A DNA stretch of 9,731 nucleotides from the NCBI GenBank assembly GCA_027073795.1, contig JALTEW010000131.1:1-9731 (forward strand). The letters are read 5' to 3'. Under the pieces are notes generated by a model, which had not been told where the DNA came from, did not search any database, and worked only from the letters and a program-made list of their open reading frames with translations. This DNA is from a bacterium. GTDB lineage: Bacteria > Desulfobacterota > S145-22. Shown one piece after another: positions 1-6,734 of this stretch (its first letter is position 1; each line of letters starts with the position of its first letter). A program made the position numbers and the translations under genes.

Positions 1-817
1 GATTATCAACGACCGTTTTGCAAGGTTTTTAAGAAATTCCCTTACCTCAAGCCTCCGTCGCATTGTGGATGTGACCTCACTGTCTATCGACATGATGAAG
101 TTTGGTGAGTTTCTTAAGGCCCTGCCTGTCCCAACCAGCATCCACCTGTTTCACATGGACCCTCTCCGGGGGATGTCTCTTTTTGTCATGGAGGCACCGC
201 TTGTTTTTTCGTTGATTGACATCTATCTTGGAGGAAGCGGTTCCTCTCATTATAAAATTGAAGGAAGAGATTTTTCTCCCATAGAAATGAAGCTCATTCT
301 TGAAGTAACCCAGGTGGTATTTCAAGAATTTGAAAAGGCATGGGCACCTGTTTATCAAATAAAAACAGAGATCGTGCGTTCTGAGATTAATCCCCAGTTT
401 GTGACTATCATGCCCATGACGGATGTAGTGATGGTTTCCAAGTTCAGCATGGAGATGGAATTTTCGTCCGGGAAGATGATGTTTTGTTTCCCCTATACCA
501 TGATGCAACCAATTAAGGAAAAGCTAATCGCCAGTTTCCAGAGTGAACAGATGGATCAGGATTCCGGATGGCTCAGGGAGTTCCGGAAGGCATTGCTTAA
601 GGCGGAGGTAAATCTGATGGTGGAATTGGGGAAAACAGAGATGAAGGCGAGCGATTTGATTAAGCTTCAGGTAGGGAATGTTATCCGTCTGGACCGGTAT
701 GTTTCTGAACCCGTGGATGTAAAAGTAGAAGGGTTGAAAAAATTTGCAGGTATCCCAGGGGTTTACAGGGGGAATAAAGCCGTTCGGATTGTTTCGAAGG
801 TCAAAGATAATTTTTAA
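1..817 (+). CDS. fliM: Flagellar motor switch protein FliM (5' truncated by window edge)
   Basis: FliM is the C-ring switch protein that links the MS-ring to FliN and receives phospho-CheY to change rotation direction. The frame is open from the first base (first whole codon at 2) to TAA at 815-817, giving 271 residues. An in-frame GTG at 65 is not the start, because codons before it already read as FliM (INDRFARFLRNSL, then a run like LRRIVDV). The CheC-like middle domain is recognised by KFGEFLKALPVPTS, the LGGSG turn (about window residues 76-80) and EGRDFSPIE (87-95). The C-terminal SpoA domain covers about residues 197-268. Comparison with the usual FliM length of about 320-335 residues suggests that some 50-60 N-terminal residues lie outside, including the EIDALL-like CheY-binding peptide. 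fliN follows after 13 nt. No odd substitutions are obvious. Confidence 0.97.
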   Translation, partial: IINDRFARFLRNSLTSSLRRIVDVTSLSIDMMKFGEFLKALPVPTSIHLFHMDPLRGMSLFVMEAPLVFSLIDIYLGGSGSSHYKIEGRDFSPIEMKLILEVTQVVFQEFEKAWAPVYQIKTEIVRSEINPQFVTIMPMTDVVMVSKFSMEMEFSSGKMMFCFPYTMMQPIKEKLIASFQSEQMDQDSGWLREFRKALLKAEVNLMVELGKTEMKASDLIKLQVGNVIRLDRYVSEPVDVKVEGLKKFAGIPGVYRGNKAVRIVSKVKDNF

Positions 818-830
818 GGGGAGGGCAGAA

Positions 831-1274
831 ATGGAAGACACCAAGGAAGAAACGATTCAGCCGAAGGATACGGGAGAGTCGGTAGATGAAATTTCTTGGG
901 AAGATGTACAGGAAGACCTTGAAAAACAAAAGGAGATGATCCGCCAGGGGAGTGGGCAGGAAAAGGCCACTGAGGGTTCAGGAAAGGGCATAAGGGAAAT
1001 TTCACCAGATGTTCAGAAAAACCTGGACTTTATTCTGGATATTCCCCTTCAGGTATCCATTGAACTTGGAAAGGCCAAGATGGTGATTCACGACCTGTTG
1101 CAGTTAGGTCAGGGATCGGTGATCGAGTTGACCAAGCTGGCTGGTGAACCCTTGGATGTCTTTGTTAACGGGAAGCTTGTGGCGAGGGGGGAGGCTGTGG
1201 TGGTTAACGAGAAATTCGGTGTTCGGTTGACGGATATCATAAGTCCGGCTGAAAGGATTAAGCAACTTTCCTGA
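831..1274 (+). CDS. fliN: Flagellar motor switch protein FliN
   Basis: FliN forms the lower rim of the C-ring with FliM and docks export cargo through FliH. The protein has 147 residues. The ATG at 831 is preceded by GGGGAGGG (818-825), a strong Shine-Dalgarno at 5 nt; an in-frame upstream ATG at 744 lies inside fliM, has no such site and would add fliM-shadow sequence, so I reject it. Residues 1-60 are polar and charged with no fold I can name; the stretch around W23 (SWEDVQEDLEKQ) loosely resembles the W-containing N-terminal motif of proteobacterial FliN. Residues about 64-145 are a SpoA/FliN C-terminal domain: LDFILDIPLQVSIELGK, then LLQLGQGSVIEL, AGEPLDVFVNG and VVVNEKFGVRLTDI, all hallmark FliN segments. 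The length is close to E. coli FliN (137) and much shorter than Bacillus FliY, so no CheC-type phosphatase domain is present. Confidence 0.97.
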   Translation: MEDTKEETIQPKDTGESVDEISWEDVQEDLEKQKEMIRQGSGQEKATEGSGKGIREISPDVQKNLDFILDIPLQVSIELGKAKMVIHDLLQLGQGSVIELTKLAGEPLDVFVNGKLVARGEAVVVNEKFGVRLTDIISPAERIKQLS

Positions 1275-1287
1275 CATGGGAGAGGAA

Positions 1288-1707
1288 ATGATGGGTTTTA
1301 TAACAACTACTGCCACTATGTCCCATGCCCTTCAGGGGCCTGTTGATGGTTGGATGCCTATCATCAAGATGTTTAGCGCCCTCCTAATTGTTCTTGGCGT
1401 TATGGGACTTTTGACCTACCTCGTCAAAAGATATTACCCGGGGTTGAAAGGCGCACGGGGACAGCGGCCGGCCATCAATGTCCTTGGCACGGTTTATCTT
1501 GGATCAAAGCGGAGCATCGCCCTGATCGGCGTCAAGGATAGACATCTGGTTGTGGGAATGACCCCCACGTCCATGACCCTGCTGGCTTCCCTGAAGGCTG
1601 ATGAGGGGGGGGTTCCTATTACACAGGCGGTTCAGAGTGAAAAGCGGCCCCTGTCTTTCTCCAAGATTTTAAAAAATCAGTTTCTCAAAAAGGCTGAGGG
1701 GGTTTGA
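1288..1707 (+). CDS. fliO: Flagellar biosynthesis protein FliO
   Basis: FliO is a small bitopic membrane protein that helps FliP oligomerise during assembly of the export gate. The assignment rests on position between fliN and fliP, on one membrane segment (about residues 23-46, IKMFSALLIVLGVMGLLTYLV) and on the FliO-type cytoplasmic region that follows: a basic patch, then INVLGTVYLGSKRSIALIGV and DRHLVVGMTP (about residues 63-92). FliO is poorly conserved, so context carries weight. Start choice: ATG at 1276 lacks a Shine-Dalgarno, while ATG 1288 and ATG 1291 both follow GGGAGAGGA (1278-1286). I give 1288 (139 residues); 1291 is equally possible. The stop TGA overlaps the fliP ATG by one base. 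A run of eight G (1605-1612) in codons 106-109 is unusual and either a +1 or a -1 slip there meets an early stop. Confidence 0.88.
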   Translation: MMGFITTTATMSHALQGPVDGWMPIIKMFSALLIVLGVMGLLTYLVKRYYPGLKGARGQRPAINVLGTVYLGSKRSIALIGVKDRHLVVGMTPTSMTLLASLKADEGGVPITQAVQSEKRPLSFSKILKNQFLKKAEGV

Positions 1708-2462
1708 TGAAGGTAAGGCGGATTTTTCTGTTTTTAACCTTTCTGGGATTGATTGCTATTTTTCCCCACCGGCTTCTGGGGGCGGACCTTCCTCAGGTAA
1801 CCCTCTCTATCGGAGACACTGCTCAGAAGGGGGGTGGCCTTTCCGTTAATCTGCAAATCCTGTTTGTACTTACCCTTCTCACCTTTGCACCTGCTATCCT
1901 GATTCTTCTTACCTCCTTCACGAGAATCCTCGTGGTTCTTTCCCTCTTGAGGCAGGCGCTGGGAACGCAGCAACTTCCTTCTAATCAGATATTGATTGGT
2001 CTTGCCCTCTTTTTGACCTTTTTTATCATGACCCCTGTCTGGCAGCGCGTGAACAGTCAGGCACTGCAACCGTACCTGAACCATAAGATCGATGAAAAAG
2101 TCGCCGTTCAGCGGGCTGTCACGCCGGTTAAGAAATTCATGCTGAAACAGACGAGAGAGAAGGACCTGGCTCTTTTTGTGAGCTTTTCCAAAAATCAAAA
2201 GCCCAAAGATGTTTCGGATGTTTCCCTTTCGGCTATTGTTCCAGCCTTTGTCATCAGTGAATTGAAAACCGCATTTCAGATCGGTTTTATGCTGTATATC
2301 CCGTTTCTGATCCTGGATATTGTTGTTGCGAGTATCCTTTTGTCGATGGGGATGATGATGTTGCCACCTATCATGATTTCACTGCCCTTTAAATTAATGC
2401 TCTTTGTCCTTGTGGACGGGTGGTACCTGATTGTGGGATCGCTTGTAAAAAGCTTTATGTAA
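1707..2462 (+). CDS. fliP: Flagellar export gate protein FliP
   Basis: FliP is the main subunit of the FliPQR helical pore through which flagellar proteins are secreted. The protein has 251 residues. It begins with a probable cleavable signal peptide (basic MKVRR, hydrophobic residues 6-19, likely cut after LLGA near residue 26), as known for FliP. Family-typical segments are TSFTRILVVLSLLRQALGTQ (about 69-88), the following membrane helix LIGLALFLTFFIMTPVW (96-112), PAFVISELKTAFQIGF (179-194) and SMGMMMLPP (213-221). The methionines at 216-218 match the M-gasket that seals the FliP pore. The true start is ATG 1707 in the junction TGATG, with GAGGGGG (1696-1702) 4 nt upstream; the in-frame TTG at 1704 only adds one residue. 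fliQ follows after 11 nt. Confidence 0.98.
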   Translation: MKVRRIFLFLTFLGLIAIFPHRLLGADLPQVTLSIGDTAQKGGGLSVNLQILFVLTLLTFAPAILILLTSFTRILVVLSLLRQALGTQQLPSNQILIGLALFLTFFIMTPVWQRVNSQALQPYLNHKIDEKVAVQRAVTPVKKFMLKQTREKDLALFVSFSKNQKPKDVSDVSLSAIVPAFVISELKTAFQIGFMLYIPFLILDIVVASILLSMGMMMLPPIMISLPFKLMLFVLVDGWYLIVGSLVKSFM

Positions 2463-2467
2463 GGAGG
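2461..2467 (+). promoter_or_regulatory. Shine-Dalgarno site of fliQ
   Basis: AAGGAGG overlaps the TAA stop of fliP and sits 6 nt before the fliQ ATG at 2474. It is a near-perfect anti-16S match and decides the start against an in-frame GTG at 2420 that lies inside fliP. Confidence 0.85.
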
Positions 2468-2473
2468 TTTGAG

Positions 2474-2743
2474 ATGACTGTTGATTTTCTGGTTGGGTTT
2501 GCCAAAGAGGCGGTGAAGGTGTCCCTGCTTCTTTCAGCCCCCATGCTTGGATTTGGATTAATTGTCGGATTGCTGGTCAGTATCTTTCAAGCGGTGACGC
2601 AGGTTCAGGAGATGACACTCACATTTGTCCCCAAGATTGTTGCGGTGATGATTGCCATCCTTATTTTCCTTCCATGGATGCTGAACCTGTTTGTGGATTA
2701 CACAAGAAACATTTTCATAAATATCCCAATGTATATCAGGTGA
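2474..2743 (+). CDS. fliQ: Flagellar export gate protein FliQ
   Basis: FliQ is the small two-helix subunit that wraps around the FliP/FliR core of the export gate. The protein has 89 residues, exactly the usual size. Two membrane hairpin helices are visible (about residues 16-40 and 52-74). Family-typical sequence includes LLLSAPMLGFGLIVGLLVSI, then FQAVTQVQEMTLTFVPKI, which is the highly conserved loop joining the helices. The ATG at 2474 is fixed by AAGGAGG 6 nt upstream. The stop TGA lies 3 nt before the fliR ATG, so the two are probably translationally coupled. Nothing is unusual. Confidence 0.98.
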   Translation: MTVDFLVGFAKEAVKVSLLLSAPMLGFGLIVGLLVSIFQAVTQVQEMTLTFVPKIVAVMIAILIFLPWMLNLFVDYTRNIFINIPMYIR

Positions 2744-2746
2744 GTT

Positions 2747-3520
2747 ATGATAACGATTCATCCATCAGAGATTATAAAATTCACGGTTGTCCTCCTCAGG
2801 GTAGGATTTATCCTGATGCTTGTCCCCGTTTTCGGGAGCAGGATGGTTCCAAGAAGGGTCCGGGTTGGGTTGGCTATATTGATGAGTTTTTTAATCTATC
2901 CGTATGTTTCGTTCAGGATGCCGGCCTCGCTCGATTTCAGGGGGATGATCCCTGGATTTTTTACAGAGATGTTTATCGGTTTGATCATCGGATTTATTAC
3001 CCAGATGATGTTTGCGGGGGTACAGGTTGCAGGTCAGATCGCCGGATACCAGATGGGGTTTGGAATTGTTAATGTGATAGATCCAGTAACGAGCCAGCAG
3101 GTTTCCATCACAGCCCAGTTTTACTATCTCTTCGCCGTTCTGTTATTTCTGGCAACGGGGACACATCGGATCTTCATTCAGGCACTCGTTGAAAGTTTCA
3201 GGTTTATCCCTCCCTTGGAAGCGCATCTGTCTGGATATACCATAGAGAGTTTGATTCACGCTTCGTCCAAGATATTTATACTATCTGTTAAAGTAGGGGC
3301 ACCGGTTCTGGCCATTACGCTGTTTGTGCAGGTGGTGCTCGGGATCGTGGCAAGGACAGTTCCCCAGATTAACGTTTTTATTGTTGGGTTCCCCCTTCAG
3401 ATTGGCATTGGGCTCATAGGTATTGGGTTATCACTTCCCCTCCTTGCGACGCTTCTGACTTCAACCTTCAAGGGTTTGGGAGGGGATATCTTTTCTGTCA
3501 TACGAATGATGGGTGTTTAG
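2747..3520 (+). CDS. fliR: Flagellar export gate protein FliR
   Basis: FliR supplies the single subunit that completes the FliP5-FliR1 pore and contacts FlhB. The protein has 257 residues with several long hydrophobic helices (about 10-30, 38-58, 74-110, 123-145, 173-203, 209-240). Family signatures are visible: LRVGFILMLVPVFGSRMVPRRVRVG near the N-terminus in two consecutive parts, FFTEMFIGLIIGF (71-83), AGQIAGYQMGFGIVNVIDP (95-113), and VARTVPQINVFIVGFPLQI (201-219), the most conserved FliR stretch. The ATG at 2747 follows AGG (2738-2740) at 6 nt, a Shine-Dalgarno that overlaps the end of fliQ. The stop TAG is 4 nt before the flhB ATG. It is separate from FlhB here; some clostridia have a FliR-FlhB fusion. 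Confidence 0.98.
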   Translation: MITIHPSEIIKFTVVLLRVGFILMLVPVFGSRMVPRRVRVGLAILMSFLIYPYVSFRMPASLDFRGMIPGFFTEMFIGLIIGFITQMMFAGVQVAGQIAGYQMGFGIVNVIDPVTSQQVSITAQFYYLFAVLLFLATGTHRIFIQALVESFRFIPPLEAHLSGYTIESLIHASSKIFILSVKVGAPVLAITLFVQVVLGIVARTVPQINVFIVGFPLQIGIGLIGIGLSLPLLATLLTSTFKGLGGDIFSVIRMMGV

Positions 3521-3524
3521 GACA

Positions 3525-4643
3525 ATGGCTGAGGAAAGCTTCCAGGAAAGAACAGAACAGGCAACGCCAAGAAGGCGCCAGGAGGCGAGGGAGAAGGGGA
3601 ATGTCGCCAAGAGCCGGGAGATTCCCTCTGTCCTGGTATTGCTGTTCAGCCTGCTGGTTTTTCATTTTACCAGTCAGTGGATGTTCAAGGAGTTTTCAGG
3701 GTTTATGCGCTTCTTTTTCGGCCATGCCTCGGAATTCAGCCTTTCCTTCCCTGGGACCCGCCAGCTTTTTGTTTTGGTGATGAAATTTATGGCGATCGTG
3801 ATGTTTCCCATCCTGACCGGGGTCACGGTGGCGGCGCTTCTTGGGAACTTTCTCCAGGTTGGGTTTTTGTGGACCGCTGAACCCCTGACCCCTAAATTTG
3901 ACAGGCTGGACCCAGTCAGTGGGTTCAAACGCCTTCTTTCCGTTCAATCCTTCGCGGAATTGATGCGGTCTGTCCTGAAGATTTTGATCGTCGGGTATGT
4001 CGCCTATCTGACAGTCAAACATCAATACAGTCGTTTGCCGGACCTCGTGGTTCTGTCCGTTGGAGATATCATGAAGTATACGTTGTCGGTCAGCTTCGAT
4101 ATTCTGTATCGAACCTGCTGGGTACTCGTGGTTCTTGCTATTCTGGATTACGGGTTTCAGCGCTGGCAGTATGAGAGAGACCTGAAAATGTCCAAACAGG
4201 AAATAAAAGATGAATTCAAGCAGCGGGAGGGGGATCCCCTTATCAAGGCCCGTGTGAGGAAGATGCAGCGTGAAATTGCACGACGCAGGATGATGGAAGC
4301 CGTGCCGAAAGCGGATGTCGTGATTACCAACCCAACCCATCTCTCAGTAGCACTGCGATACAGCCAAGGGGAGAAAATGCGTGCCCCGAAGGTCGTGGCA
4401 AAGGGGGCGGGATTCCTGTCTGACAAAATCCGCGAGATAGCGAAGAAACACCGGATCCCCCTTGTTGAAAATAAACCCCTGGCGCAGGCCTTGTATAAAG
4501 GGGTGGATATCGGGGAAGAAATCCCCGAAGCCCTATATAAGGCGGTTGCGGAAGTTCTGGCGTATGTTTACCGGCTTAAAAATCCCAGGCGCCTGAAACA
4601 TTCAGGTCAGGAAAATCCTGGCATGGCAGGAGTTGAAGGGTAA
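3525..4643 (+). CDS. flhB: Flagellar export specificity switch protein FlhB
   Basis: FlhB sits beside the export gate and switches secretion from rod/hook to filament substrates after self-cleavage. The protein has 372 residues. Order: a hydrophilic N-terminus with the family start AEESFQERTEQATPRRRQEA; four membrane helices (about 34-52, 81-111, 145-165, 186-210); a charged linker; and the cytoplasmic FlhB-C domain. The self-cleavage motif NPTH is at residues 269-272 within VVITNPTHLSVALRY, the same numbering as in Salmonella, so cleavage between N269 and P270 is expected. GADFL-type sequence appears as VVAKGAGFLSDKIREIA, followed by PLVENKPLAQALYK and GEEIPEALYKAVAEVLAYVY. The C-terminal tail after residue 353 is short and variable. 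ATG 3525 matches homologue starts; an in-frame GTG at 3513 lies inside fliR. The Shine-Dalgarno is weak (TAGGA), so coupling to fliR is likely. flhA starts immediately after the stop. Confidence 0.98.
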   Translation: MAEESFQERTEQATPRRRQEAREKGNVAKSREIPSVLVLLFSLLVFHFTSQWMFKEFSGFMRFFFGHASEFSLSFPGTRQLFVLVMKFMAIVMFPILTGVTVAALLGNFLQVGFLWTAEPLTPKFDRLDPVSGFKRLLSVQSFAELMRSVLKILIVGYVAYLTVKHQYSRLPDLVVLSVGDIMKYTLSVSFDILYRTCWVLVVLAILDYGFQRWQYERDLKMSKQEIKDEFKQREGDPLIKARVRKMQREIARRRMMEAVPKADVVITNPTHLSVALRYSQGEKMRAPKVVAKGAGFLSDKIREIAKKHRIPLVENKPLAQALYKGVDIGEEIPEALYKAVAEVLAYVYRLKNPRRLKHSGQENPGMAGVEG

Positions 4644-6734
4644 ATGGCGACGATAGCAGAACAGCTCCGTCTCAAGGAATTGACGAGAAACAGTGATGTC
4701 CTGATTGCCCTTTCGGTGGTAGGTATCCTGATTCTTATGATTATTCCTTTGCCCCGGTTTCTCCTTGATATTCTTCTTTCCTTTGACATTACCCTTGCAG
4801 TTGTGATTCTACTCGTGGCCATGTATGTTTTAAAGCCCCTTGATTTTTCCATATTTCCCTCTCTCCTTCTGGTGGCAACCCTTTTTCGTCTCTCCTTGAA
4901 TATTGCCTCGACGCGCCTCATTCTCCTTCACGGGAGTGAAGGAGCGGATGCTGCAGGGAAGGTTATCAAGGCATTCGGAGCCTTTGTAGTTGGGGGAAAT
5001 TATGTTGTTGGGATGATCATATTCTTTATCCTCGTTGTGATTAATTTTGTGGTGATTACCAAGGGTGCGGGACGTGTTTCTGAAGTGGCGGCCCGTTTTA
5101 CCTTGGATGCCATGCCCGGTAAGCAGATGAGCATCGATGCTGATTTAAATGCAGGACTGATTGATGATAACGAGGCGCGCCGTCGAAGGAAAGAGATAGA
5201 ACGTGAGGCTGACTTCTACGGCGCGATGGACGGTGCCAGTAAATTCGTGCGTGGCGATGCTATTGCCGGCATTGTCATTACCCTTATCAATATCCTGGGG
5301 GGGTTGGTGATTGGGGTTGCCCAACAGGGAATGCCCCTTGTGAAAGCGGCGCAAACCTATACCCTCTTGACCGTGGGTGACGGTCTCGTTTCTCAGATTC
5401 CTGCTCTGATTATTTCAACAGCGGCCGGGATGGTTGTGACACGGGCGGCTGCCGAGTCGAATATGGGCAGGGAAATGGTTAATCAGGTTTTATTTCAACC
5501 CCGTGCCATTGCCATTGCCGCCGGGATTATCCTTTTCTTCGGCCTGGTTCCCGGATTGCCAGGTATCCCATTTTTTACCTTGGCGGCCGTCATGGGAGGG
5601 ATTGCCTATGCTGTGCATCAATCGGTCAAGCAGGCGAAAATTGCTGAGATGCCGGAAGAGGGCGCCCCTCAGGCTCTTCCTCCTGAGCCTGTTGAGGCCC
5701 TTTTGCCGTTGGATATCCTAGGGTTGGAGGTAGGATATGGGCTTATCCCGATTGTGGACAGGGAGCAGAATGGGGAGCTACTGGATAGAATCAGGTCGAT
5801 CCGCAACCAGTTTGCTGTTGACATGGGGATTATCGTTCCTCCCATGCACATCCGTGACAATCTTCAGCTGAAACCCGGTGAGTACGTCATCCTTCTGAAA
5901 GGAAATGAAGTGGGGCGGGGAGAATTAATGCTGGGTCATTATCTCGCCATGGACCCGGGAACAGCCAAGGGGGAACTGCCAGGCATCCCAACCCGAGAAC
6001 CAGCCTTCGGGCTGCCGGCCTTCTGGATCGAAGAAAAGGACAAGGATCAGGCCCAGTTTCAGGGGTATACGGTTGTGGACCACTCAACCATTATCGCCAC
6101 GCATATTTCAGAGGTGGTCCGTCGTCATGCCCATGAACTCCTTGGGCGTCAGGAGACCCAGAACCTGTTGGATAACCTGGCGCAGCAGTACCCCAAGGTG
6201 GTTGAGGAGCTTATCCCTAACCTTCTTTCCCTTGGGGAGGTTCAGAAGGTTTTGCAGAATTTGCTGCGGGAGCGTGTTTCGATTCGTGACCTGAGAAGCA
6301 TCCTTGAAACCCTCGCGGATTATGCCCCCATGACAAAAAATGTTGTTCTTTTGACGGAGTATGTCCGTCAGGCCCTTTCGCGGTCGATTACGCACCAGGT
6401 GCAACAGCCGGATGGGACCGTGAATGTGATGACACTGGCTCCGGCGCTGGAGGAAAAGATTGCGGGAAGTATCAAACATACGGAAAGGGAATCATACATG
6501 GCCCTGGACCCGAAGACCTCAGAGGAAATTATAACAAAACTTCAAAAGGCCATGGAGGTGTTTGCCATCAAGAACCTTCCACCTGTTATCCTCTGTTCGC
6601 CTGTGGTCCGTCCTCATCTGAGGCACCTGGTGGAGCGGTTTATCCCGGATTTAGTGGCACTTTCCCATAATGAACTTTCTGACGCCTCACGGGTAAAGTC
6701 ATTGGGAGTTGTGGGAGGTCAGGGTGCAGATTAG
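4644..6734 (+). CDS. flhA: Flagellar export gate protein FlhA
   Basis: FlhA forms the nonameric ring of the export gate; it is thought to use proton motive force and binds chaperone-substrate complexes. The protein has 696 residues, the standard length. Residues about 18-330 hold the membrane domain with roughly eight helices. The FHIPEP-family signature is clear: GRVSEVAARFTLDAMPGKQM then SIDADLNAGLIDD (about 143-175). The conserved cytoplasmic loop follows (READFYGAMDGASKFVRGDA, about 187-206). A proline-rich linker (about 336-352) leads to the cytoplasmic domain FlhA-C (about 355-690), with LEVGYGLIPIVD, PPMHIRDNLQLKPGEYVILL in two adjacent parts, VVDHSTIIATHISEVVRRHA and VSIRDLRSILETLADYAP. 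The ATG directly abuts the flhB stop (TAAATG). The last 11 bases overlap flhF. A G7 run lies at 5297-5303 in a glycine pair. Confidence 0.99.
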   Translation: MATIAEQLRLKELTRNSDVLIALSVVGILILMIIPLPRFLLDILLSFDITLAVVILLVAMYVLKPLDFSIFPSLLLVATLFRLSLNIASTRLILLHGSEGADAAGKVIKAFGAFVVGGNYVVGMIIFFILVVINFVVITKGAGRVSEVAARFTLDAMPGKQMSIDADLNAGLIDDNEARRRRKEIEREADFYGAMDGASKFVRGDAIAGIVITLINILGGLVIGVAQQGMPLVKAAQTYTLLTVGDGLVSQIPALIISTAAGMVVTRAAAESNMGREMVNQVLFQPRAIAIAAGIILFFGLVPGLPGIPFFTLAAVMGGIAYAVHQSVKQAKIAEMPEEGAPQALPPEPVEALLPLDILGLEVGYGLIPIVDREQNGELLDRIRSIRNQFAVDMGIIVPPMHIRDNLQLKPGEYVILLKGNEVGRGELMLGHYLAMDPGTAKGELPGIPTREPAFGLPAFWIEEKDKDQAQFQGYTVVDHSTIIATHISEVVRRHAHELLGRQETQNLLDNLAQQYPKVVEELIPNLLSLGEVQKVLQNLLRERVSIRDLRSILETLADYAPMTKNVVLLTEYVRQALSRSITHQVQQPDGTVNVMTLAPALEEKIAGSIKHTERESYMALDPKTSEEIITKLQKAMEVFAIKNLPPVILCSPVVRPHLRHLVERFIPDLVALSHNELSDASRVKSLGVVGGQGAD
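6713..6718 (+). promoter_or_regulatory. Shine-Dalgarno site of flhF inside flhA
   Basis: GGGAGG lies within the last codons of flhA, 5 nt before the GTG at 6724. It sets the flhF start at 6724 rather than at the in-frame TTG at 6709, which has no such site and would begin upstream of the typical FlhF start. Confidence 0.75.

Noticed and set aside
65..817. FliM starting at GTG 65
   Set aside because: Codons 2-64 read in the same frame as normal FliM sequence, so the gene extends beyond the window start.
744..830. Longer FliN starting at ATG 744
   Set aside because: The added 29 residues lie fully inside fliM in another frame, have no ribosome-binding site and no FliN similarity; ATG 831 has a strong Shine-Dalgarno.
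2674..3072. Out-of-frame open stretch across fliQ and fliR
   Set aside because: It is a shadow of fliQ and fliR, rich in residues atypical for real proteins and without recognisable domains.
3696..4340. Minus-strand open frame of 214 codons opposite flhB
   Set aside because: Composition is His/Gln/Pro/Lys-rich as expected from an antisense shadow, and flhB fills the + strand with full family signatures.
4510..4528. Hairpin TCGGGGA/TCCCCGA with a 5-nt loop in flhB, considered as a terminator
   Set aside because: It has only 7 bp, no following T-tract, and encodes the conserved DIGEEIPEA stretch of FlhB, which explains the sequence.
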